Shown here: positions 26,764 to 32,515 of the stretch, piece by piece
Numbering within the stretch: position 1 is the first letter of the stretch
How the letters are laid out: every line of letters begins with the position of its first letter
Assembly (NCBI GenBank): GCA_947451285.1
Contig: CANFYL010000010.1
Location: 1-32,515, forward strand
DNA length: 32,515 nt
Direction: 5' to 3'
Source of the DNA: Comamonadaceae bacterium
Lineage (GTDB): Bacteria; Pseudomonadota; Gammaproteobacteria; Burkholderiales; Burkholderiaceae_C
The notes under the pieces: model-generated
What the model saw: only the letters and a program-made list of their open reading frames with translations
Told to the model about the DNA's origin: nothing
Databases searched by the model: none
Position numbers and translations under genes: made by a program

Positions 26764-27564
26764 TCAGAGCCGAACAGGAATGCCACGCTCACGCATGCGT
26801 TGCTTGGCTTGCTGCACGGTGTATTCGCCATAGTGAAAAATACTGGCCGCCAGCACCGCATCGGCACCGCCTTGCTGCACGCCGTCGGCCAGGTGGTCCA
26901 GATTGCCCACGCCACCTGAGGCGATGACAGGCACCGACACAGCATCGGCCACGGCACGGGTCAAGGCCAAATCAAAGCCTGACTTGGTGCCGTCACGGTC
27001 CATGCTGGTGAGCAAAATTTCACCGGCTCCGTGCTGGGCCATTTGGGTGGCCCAAGCCAACGCATCCAGGCCCACGTTTTTGCGTCCGCCATGGCTGAAC
27101 ACATCCCAACCGGGGCCCATCGGCAAACCGTTGGCGCCCATGCGTTGTTCTTCTTCAGGGCTGCGGCGCTTGGCATCAATGGCCACCACGATGCACTGGG
27201 CACCGTATTTGGCCGAGGCATCACGAATCACTTGGGGGTTGGCAATGGCGGCTGAGTTGAAGCTCACTTTGTCAGCACCGGCGTTGAGCAAGCGGCGCAC
27301 GTCGTCCACCGTGCGCACGCCCCCACCCACCGTGAGCGGAATGAACACTTGGCTTGCCACGGCTTCGATGATGTGCAAGATCACATCGCGCGCGTCACTG
27401 GTGGCGGTGATGTCCAAAAACGTCAGCTCATCAGCGCCTTGCTCGTTGTAGCGGGCGGCAATTTCCACCGGGTCTCCCGCATCCCGCAGCTCCACAAAGT
27501 TGACGCCTTTGACCACGCGACCACCGGTCACGTCAAGGCAAGGAATGATGCGTTTAGCGAGCAT
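26764..27564 (-). CDS. hisF: imidazole glycerol phosphate synthase subunit HisF
   Basis: Cyclase half of the HisF-HisH enzyme, using ammonia from HisH to make imidazole glycerol phosphate and AICAR. It is a (beta-alpha)8 barrel of 266 residues. It begins [22 protein letters not shown] with the catalytic aspartate. VVAIDAKRR near residue 130 supplies the second catalytic aspartate, and phosphate-binding [11 protein letters not shown] is near the end. It is separated from hisA by the mutarotase-like gene. Confidence 0.97.
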   Translation of the reverse strand: MLAKRIIPCLDVTGGRVVKGVNFVELRDAGDPVEIAARYNEQGADELTFLDITATSDARDVILHIIEAVASQVFIPLTVGGGVRTVDDVRRLLNAGADKVSFNSAAIANPQVIRDASAKYGAQCIVVAIDAKRRSPEEEQRMGANGLPMGPGWDVFSHGGRKNVGLDALAWATQMAQHGAGEILLTSMDRDGTKSGFDLALTRAVADAVSVPVIASGGVGNLDHLADGVQQGGADAVLAASIFHYGEYTVQQAKQRMRERGIPVRL

Positions 27565-27585
27565 AGGAGTCCAACAGATAAATTC

Positions 27586-28425
27586 TCAAGCCACCGTCAA
27601 ACGTTGCCAGCCGAGCCATTGCTGACCTGCTGGCACATGGATCGGCTCATACACCTGAGCCGCCTCCACGCACACCATGTGCGCAAAGCCGTCGGGCGGC
27701 ATGTCCGCCAGTGTGGCGCATTTCTCAGGGCCCGGGTTCCACACCACCGATTGGCCCCAGGACGGGCTTTGCGCAATGCTCAGCACGCCGCTGCCATCTT
27801 GCACGCGCAGCGGGCCAGGGGCGGCAGCGTACACACGGTCAAACTCGCCATCAAAGTACAGGGCCTCATCGGCCACGCCATGCACATCGGCCACGGCATT
27901 CCATTCGGCTTGCCCCTGCAAACCGGTCACGTCGGTCAAATCAATGTCATCCACCAACAAGTAAGTGTGCAAGGCACCTGTAAAGAGCAAGGGCTGCGTG
28001 TCGGTGTTGTGCACGGACAAACTCATTTGCAACTCACAGGGCTGCAACTGCACCCGCAGTTGCGCCACAAATTGCTGCGGCCACATGGCGCATGTGCGCG
28101 CATCTGCCGTCAGACTGACATCGATGTGGGCCTGCGCGTCGTCCACACGTGAACCCGCCAACGTCCACGCCATGTTGCGGGCAAAGCCGTGCTTGGGCAA
28201 ATCGCCACGCTGGTTGAATTGCGGAAAACACACCGGCACACCGCCACGGATCGCCGACTGGCCGTCCCACAAATTACGGGGGCTCAGAAACAAACGCTCA
28301 CGCCCTTGGTTGACCCACGACAACACGTGGGCACCTTGCAAGGCCACCAACACGGTGTCGCCGCACGGCAAGGTCAGGCGATGGCAGTCCAGGCCTTGAA
28401 AAACTTCGGGGATAGAGGTCAACAT
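27586..28425 (-). CDS. D-hexose-6-phosphate mutarotase-like (aldose 1-epimerase family)
   Basis: YeaD-type galactose mutarotase-fold enzyme, expected to interconvert alpha and beta forms of hexose 6-phosphates. It has 279 residues. The family signature RGGVPVCFPQFN is present near 60-70, followed by PKHGFARNMAW (catalytic histidine), ALHTYLLVDDI and FDRVYAA, and a late MVCVEAAQ with the likely glutamate base. It lies within the his operon between hisA and hisF, 21 bases before hisF, with no terminator or promoter seen. Substrate is unproven. A role tied to histidine synthesis is not evident; co-transcription may be incidental. Confidence 0.88.
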   Translation of the reverse strand: MLTSIPEVFQGLDCHRLTLPCGDTVLVALQGAHVLSWVNQGRERLFLSPRNLWDGQSAIRGGVPVCFPQFNQRGDLPKHGFARNMAWTLAGSRVDDAQAHIDVSLTADARTCAMWPQQFVAQLRVQLQPCELQMSLSVHNTDTQPLLFTGALHTYLLVDDIDLTDVTGLQGQAEWNAVADVHGVADEALYFDGEFDRVYAAAPGPLRVQDGSGVLSIAQSPSWGQSVVWNPGPEKCATLADMPPDGFAHMVCVEAAQVYEPIHVPAGQQWLGWQRLTVA

Positions 28426-28468
28426 GCGGGGGCTTCAGGCAGAGGAGGCGCAAGCCGCACACGACGGC

Positions 28469-29209
28469 TTAGCCATTGAGTTCGTCAGCGCGGGCCTGGG
28501 CTTTTTCAAAATCCAGATCGCCGCTGTAAATGGCACGGCCACAAATCACGCCTTCCACGCCTTCGTCTTCCACGCCACACAACTGGTCGATGTCGGCCAT
28601 GTTGGACAAACCGCCTGAGGCGATGACAGGAATGGTCAGGGCCTGTGCCAGTTTGACGGTGGCTTCGATGTTGATGCCGCTGAGCATGCCGTCACGCCCA
28701 ATGTCGGTGTAGATGATGGACTCCACACCATAGTCTTCAAACTTCTTACCCAGATCTGCCACTTCGTGACCGGTCAGTTTGCTCCAGCCATCGGTAGCCA
28801 CTTTGCCGTCTTTGGCATCGAGCCCTACGATGATGTGGCCACCAAACGCACTGCAGGCATCGCGCAAGAAACCCGGATTTTTCACCGCAGCCGTGCCGAT
28901 GATGACGTAGCGCAAACCTGCATCGATGTATTTTTCAATCGTGTCCAGATCACGGATACCACCCCCGAGCTGAACCGGAATGTCCTGGCCCACGGCTTTC
29001 AAAATGGCTTTGATGGCCAGGTTGTTTTGCGGTTTGCCCGCGAAGGCGCCGTTCAGGTCCACCAGGTGCAAACGTCGTGCACCTTTGGCTACCCAGTTCA
29101 AGGCCATTTGCGCGGGGTCTTCGCCAAACGTAGTGGCCTGGTCCATGTCGCCTTGTTTGAGGCGCACGCAATGTCCGTCTTTGAGGTCAATCGCAGGAAT
29201 AAGTAGCAT
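28469..29209 (-). CDS. hisA: phosphoribosylformimino-AICAR ribotide isomerase HisA
   Basis: Isomerase acting before HisF, converting ProFAR to PRFAR. It is a (beta-alpha)8 barrel of 246 residues from ATG 29209 ([20 protein letters not shown]), where the aspartate in AIDLKDG is catalytic. The second catalytic aspartate lies in [19 protein letters not shown] matches HisF, reflecting their shared origin. The track's first six residues are upstream sequence. It lies 40 bases after hisH. Confidence 0.97.
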   Translation of the reverse strand: MLLIPAIDLKDGHCVRLKQGDMDQATTFGEDPAQMALNWVAKGARRLHLVDLNGAFAGKPQNNLAIKAILKAVGQDIPVQLGGGIRDLDTIEKYIDAGLRYVIIGTAAVKNPGFLRDACSAFGGHIIVGLDAKDGKVATDGWSKLTGHEVADLGKKFEDYGVESIIYTDIGRDGMLSGINIEATVKLAQALTIPVIASGGLSNMADIDQLCGVEDEGVEGVICGRAIYSGDLDFEKAQARADELNG

Positions 29210-29249
29210 GGTGACAAAGGGCTTCAAACAGGCCCGGTGAGGTGAAAGA

Positions 29250-29900
29250 TCAGGGGTTCCAATGCAGAAAATTGCGGTACAGAGCTAGGCCATGTGCCGC
29301 GCTTTTCTCTGGGTGAAATTGTGTCGCAAAAATATTATCGCGTGACACGGCGCAGGTGAACAAACCACCATAGTCCGTTTGCGCTGCGCAATGGGCCAAG
29401 TCTGTGGGGCGTGCATAAAAGCTGTGCACGAAATAGAAGTAACTGTTGTCGGGCACGTCTTGCCACATGGCGTGGGCTTGGGTTTGCAGCACTTGGTTCC
29501 AGCCCATCTGCGGCACTTTGAAGCGGCTGCCATCGGCTTGGGTGCGCCCAGCCAAATCAAACTTCACCACCTCGCCGGGAATCAGTCCCAAGCCCGGGGT
29601 GTCGCCCTCTGCGCTGTGGTCGAGCAACATTTGCATGCCCACACAGACTCCAAACAGAGGTTTTTTGTGCGCGGCATCCAACACGGCGTCCATCAGGCCC
29701 GACTCACGCAGTTCGCGCATGCAATCGGGCATGGCACCTTGACCGGGCAAGACCACGCGGTGTGCATCACGCACCACCTGCGGGTTGGAGGTGACCACCA
29801 CCTCGGCATGGTCGACCACCGAGGCGGCGTGCATCACGGCCTGCGCCACCGAGCGCAGGTTGCCCATGCCGTAGTCCACGACAGCCACTTTGTTGTTCAA
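29250..29900 (-). CDS. hisH: imidazole glycerol phosphate synthase subunit HisH (glutaminase)
   Basis: Glutamine amidotransferase that supplies ammonia to HisF through the barrel. It has 216 residues. It opens [14 protein letters not shown]; the nucleophile C86 lies in [10 protein letters not shown], and the histidine and glutamate of the triad in TQFHPEKS near the C-terminus. Its ATG overlaps the hisB stop (ATGA type). Confidence 0.97.
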   Translation of the reverse strand: MNNKVAVVDYGMGNLRSVAQAVMHAASVVDHAEVVVTSNPQVVRDAHRVVLPGQGAMPDCMRELRESGLMDAVLDAAHKKPLFGVCVGMQMLLDHSAEGDTPGLGLIPGEVVKFDLAGRTQADGSRFKVPQMGWNQVLQTQAHAMWQDVPDNSYFYFVHSFYARPTDLAHCAAQTDYGGLFTCAVSRDNIFATQFHPEKSAAHGLALYRNFLHWNP

Positions 29901-30490
29901 AGCGAACCCTTGGTGGAGGGGATGACGCCCACCGAGCGGGGGTCCAGTTCCAAGGCTGCGCGCAAAGCGCGGGCAAACGCTTTGAACACCGTCTCGGCCT
30001 GGTGGTGGGCGTTCTCGCCGCGCAGGTTGTCAATGTGCAAGGTCACAAACGCGTGGTTCACAAAGCCCTGAAAAAACTCAAACGCCAGTTGGCTGTCGAA
30101 TTCGCCGATCATGCCGCTCTTGAACGGCACGTGCATCACCAAGCCAGGACGGCCTGAAAAGTCCACCACTACGCGGCTCAGTGCTTCGTCGAGTGGCACG
30201 TAGGCGTGGCCATAGCGGCGAATGCCTTTTTTATCGCCCACGGCTTTGGCAAACGCCTGCCCCAAGGTGATGCCCACATCTTCCACCGTGTGGTGGCCAT
30301 CGATGTGCAAATCACCTTCGGCATGGATGTCCAAATCGATCAAGCCATGGCGCGCAATTTGGTCCAGCATGTGGTCAAAAAAACCAATGCCGGTGGACAG
30401 CTTGGACTGACCCGTGCCATCGAGGTTGACCTTGACGGTGATGCGGGTCTCGGCAGTGTTGCGGCTGACTTCAGCGGTGCGGGCGGTCAT
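29897..30490 (-). CDS. hisB: imidazoleglycerol-phosphate dehydratase HisB
   Basis: Manganese enzyme that dehydrates imidazole glycerol phosphate. It has 197 residues, a monofunctional enzyme without the phosphatase domain of enteric HisB. Metal and substrate motifs are [33 protein letters not shown] and the late [19 protein letters not shown]. It starts 9 bases after the hisC stop. The histidinol-phosphate phosphatase needed for the pathway must be encoded elsewhere. Confidence 0.98.
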   Translation of the reverse strand: MTARTAEVSRNTAETRITVKVNLDGTGQSKLSTGIGFFDHMLDQIARHGLIDLDIHAEGDLHIDGHHTVEDVGITLGQAFAKAVGDKKGIRRYGHAYVPLDEALSRVVVDFSGRPGLVMHVPFKSGMIGEFDSQLAFEFFQGFVNHAFVTLHIDNLRGENAHHQAETVFKAFARALRAALELDPRSVGVIPSTKGSL

Positions 30491-30499
30491 GCGGGGCTT

Positions 30500-31612
30500 T
30501 CAAGAAAGGGCAGAGGTCAAGGCGGCCAAGAGTTGTGCGTTTTCATCCGGCGTTCCCACCGTCAGGCGCAGGCAGTTGGCCAGCAATGGATGCATTTTAG
30601 AAACGTTCTTCACCAACACCTGGCGTGCTTTGATCGCAGCAAACACGTGGCTGGCGGCACTGTCTGTGTCGCCCTGCGGCGCTGCAAAACGCACCAGCAT
30701 CATGTTGGCATCGCTGACATAGACTGTGACACCCGGCAACTGCTGCAAGGCTTTGAACAACTGCTCACGCTCACCGCGGATGGTGGCAGCCTGCACCGCA
30801 AACACGTCGGCATGCTCCAGCGCAAACAAAGCGCACTCGGCGTTGAGCACGCTCACGTTGTACGGCGGACGCAGTTTGTCGACTTCATGCACCAGCGCCG
30901 TCGGACCCACCAGGTAGCCCAAGCGAATACCAGCCAAACCGAACTTGGACAAAGTGCGCATCAACAACACATGCGCATTGGCGTTCGGATCACGGCGAAT
31001 TTCATCCAGCCAGCTGCGGCTCGAGAACGGCTGGTAGGCCTCGTCCATGACCACCAAGCCACCATAGGCTGTGACTTGGGCGATGAGGCGGCGAATCACC
31101 GCGTCATCCCACAAATTGGCCGTGGGGTTGTTCGGATAGGCCAGGTACACGATGGCCGGCTCGTGCTGCGCTATCGCGCGCGACATGGCCACTTCGTCCA
31201 ACTCAAAGTCGGCGGTCAAAGGCACACCTATATAAGACAAGCCTTGCAACTGTGCACTCATCGCGTACATCACAAAGCCTGGTTCTGGGGCCAAAATTTT
31301 GGCGCCTGGCACATCGCAGGCCATGGCCAAGAGCGAGATCAACTCGTCCGAGCCGTTGCCCAGCATCAAACTGTGACCACGGGGCAAATCGATATACCGG
31401 GCCAGGGCAGCCTTCAAGTCGTCGATGCGTGCCCCAGGGTAACGGTTGATCGCCACCTGACCCAAGCGATGGCCCAACTCGGCCTGCAAGGCGGGCGACA
31501 AAGAAAACGGATTTTCCATCGCGTCAAGCTTGACCATGCCCACCGAGTGTTGAATGGCATAGGCGTGCATGGATTGCACATCTTGGCGGATGAAACGCAA
31601 GGGCGTGCTCAT
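30500..31612 (-). CDS. hisC: histidinol-phosphate aminotransferase HisC
   Basis: PLP enzyme converting imidazole acetol phosphate to histidinol phosphate. It has 370 residues from ATG 31612, 2 bases past the hisD stop. The track's TTG start overlaps that stop and is less likely. Motifs are MENPFSLSPAL, LGNGSDELI, YPNNPTANLW, VVMDEAYQPF, and RTLSKFGLAGIRLGYL, where the lysine binds PLP. Confidence 0.96.
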   Translation of the reverse strand: MSTPLRFIRQDVQSMHAYAIQHSVGMVKLDAMENPFSLSPALQAELGHRLGQVAINRYPGARIDDLKAALARYIDLPRGHSLMLGNGSDELISLLAMACDVPGAKILAPEPGFVMYAMSAQLQGLSYIGVPLTADFELDEVAMSRAIAQHEPAIVYLAYPNNPTANLWDDAVIRRLIAQVTAYGGLVVMDEAYQPFSSRSWLDEIRRDPNANAHVLLMRTLSKFGLAGIRLGYLVGPTALVHEVDKLRPPYNVSVLNAECALFALEHADVFAVQAATIRGEREQLFKALQQLPGVTVYVSDANMMLVRFAAPQGDTDSAASHVFAAIKARQVLVKNVSKMHPLLANCLRLTVGTPDENAQLLAALTSALS

Positions 31613-31614
31613 GC

Positions 31615-32515
31615 TCAATCTTTCTTCAAACGAAACTCGGCGGCCATGGCGTGGGCTTGCAAGCCTTCGCCATACGCCAACACGGCGGCAATCTTGCCTA
31701 GCGTCTGCGCACCCTGCTCGCTCACCTCAATCAGGCTGCTGCGCTTTTGAAAGTCGTACACCCCCAAAGGCGAGCTAAAGCGTGCGGTGCCACTGGTGGG
31801 CAACACATGGTTGGGGCCCGCACAGTAGTCGCCCAAGCTCTCGCTGGTGTAGGCCCCCAAGAAGATGGCACCCGCGTGCTTGAGCAACGGCTCCCAGCGG
31901 TGCGGTTCATAACTAGACACTTCCAAGTGTTCAGGCGCAATGCGGTTGCTGATGACGCAGGCCTCTTCCATGCTGCGGGTATGAATCAACACCCCACGGC
32001 CATTGAGCGATTTTTCGATGATGTCGCGCCGTGGCATCTGTGGCAGCAAGCGCTCGATCTCGACTTGCACGCGGTCAATGTAGGCCGCATCGGGACACAG
32101 CAACACGCTTTGCGCCAATTCGTCGTGCTCGGCCTGGCTGAACAAATCCATCGCCACCCAGTCTGGCGGTGTGGAGCCATCGGCGAGCACCAAAATTTCG
32201 CTGGGGCCTGCAATCATGTCAATGCCCACGGTGCCAAACACTCGGCGTTTGGCAGCCGCGACATAAGCGTTGCCAGGGCCCGTGACTTTGTCCACCGCTG
32301 GCACCGTGGCTGTGCCGTAGGCCAACGCTGCCACCGCTTGCGCCCCGCCAATGGTGAAGGCACGGCTGACCCCTGCCACATAGGCTGCGGCCAGCACCAA
32401 GGGGTTGCGCTCGCCCTGTGCGGCGTTGGCGGCAAGTTTGTCTCGGGCGGGCGTGGGCACCACCATGATGATCTCACCCACCCCGGCCACGTGGGCGGGA
32501 ATGGCATTCATCAAC
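31615..32515 (-). CDS. hisD: histidinol dehydrogenase HisD (N-terminal part outside window)
   Basis: Oxidises histidinol to histidine in two NAD-dependent steps using a zinc-assisted site. About 300 of the usual ~435 residues are in the window; the frame is open to the last base. Visible are [39 protein letters not shown] (zinc/substrate residues), APEHLEV and [18 protein letters not shown]. The track's start at 32514 is an internal TTG. Upstream his genes (hisG) probably lie beyond the window. Confidence 0.96.
   Translation of the reverse strand, partial: LMNAIPAHVAGVGEIIMVVPTPARDKLAANAAQGERNPLVLAAAYVAGVSRAFTIGGAQAVAALAYGTATVPAVDKVTGPGNAYVAAAKRRVFGTVGIDMIAGPSEILVLADGSTPPDWVAMDLFSQAEHDELAQSVLLCPDAAYIDRVQVEIERLLPQMPRRDIIEKSLNGRGVLIHTRSMEEACVISNRIAPEHLEVSSYEPHRWEPLLKHAGAIFLGAYTSESLGDYCAGPNHVLPTSGTARFSSPLGVYDFQKRSSLIEVSEQGAQTLGKIAAVLAYGEGLQAHAMAAEFRLKKD

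Noticed and set aside
27349-28152. 267-residue plus-strand ORF over hisF and the mutarotase gene
   Set aside because: Shadow of minus-strand genes; no known motif and no promoter or ribosome binding site.
30206-31750. 514-residue plus-strand ORF over hisB-hisC-hisD
   Set aside because: Antisense to three clearly conserved his genes; histidine- and glutamine-rich composition typical of the reverse frame of GC-rich coding DNA, with no recognisable domain.

Overview
This window looks like a chromosomal core region of a betaproteobacterium, most likely Burkholderiales, family Comamonadaceae (Limnohabitans/Rhodoferax-like). That assignment is inference from remembered protein sequences and gene order, with no search run. 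Supporting marks are the pilB-pilC-pilD-coaE-zapD-yacG cluster, a petABC cytochrome bc1 operon followed by sspA-sspB, a long his operon running into hinT and tatABC, and an H-NS protein of the short TWTGRG type. Nearly every base lies in or next to a recognisable housekeeping gene. No CRISPR array, insertion sequence, phage gene, integrase or rRNA was seen, and no gene-free stretch reaches 300 bases. Layout, left to right. 1-3.6 kb: the 3' part of rppH (+), then on the minus strand rplU-rpmA (ribosomal proteins L21, L27), a hairpin terminator, obgE and proB. At about 3.6 kb divergent promoters serve rplU and ispB. 3.6-5.9 kb: ispB (+), an unrecognised small secreted four-cysteine protein (-), an H-NS family gene (-) with its own promoter and terminator, an AT-rich gap and tRNA-Pro(CGG). 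6.0-10.9 kb (+): an overlapping type IV pilus set (PilB-like ATPase without the usual N-terminal domain, PilC, PilD), then coaE, zapD and yacG. 11.0-16.3 kb (-): secA, argJ, an AAA+ ATPase of the DUF815 family and a MutT Nudix hydrolase. 16.4-16.95 kb: a divergent DUF721/DciA-like gene (+), a shared terminator and tRNA-Thr(TGT) (-). 17-21 kb (-): petA-petB-petC-sspA-sspB, with tandem hairpins between petC and sspA. 21-32.5 kb (-): one closely packed gene string, in transcription order hisD (cut by the window end), hisC, hisB, hisH, hisA, a hexose-6-phosphate mutarotase-like gene, hisF, hisI, hisE, hinT, tatA, tatB, tatC, a DegS/HtrA-type protease, a Nif3 family gene and pdxA. The genes serve translation and ribosome assembly, proline, arginine and histidine synthesis, quinone and respiratory electron transport, Sec and Tat export, envelope proteolysis, pilus assembly and cell division. 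No convincing undescribed system was found. The items most worth a second look are the minimal PilB beside tRNA-Pro, the four-cysteine secreted protein, the hairpin in the secA leader with no visible ribosome binding site, the mutarotase inside the his operon, the DUF815 ATPase linked to argJ/mutT, and a tRNA-Thr with two unpaired stem positions.
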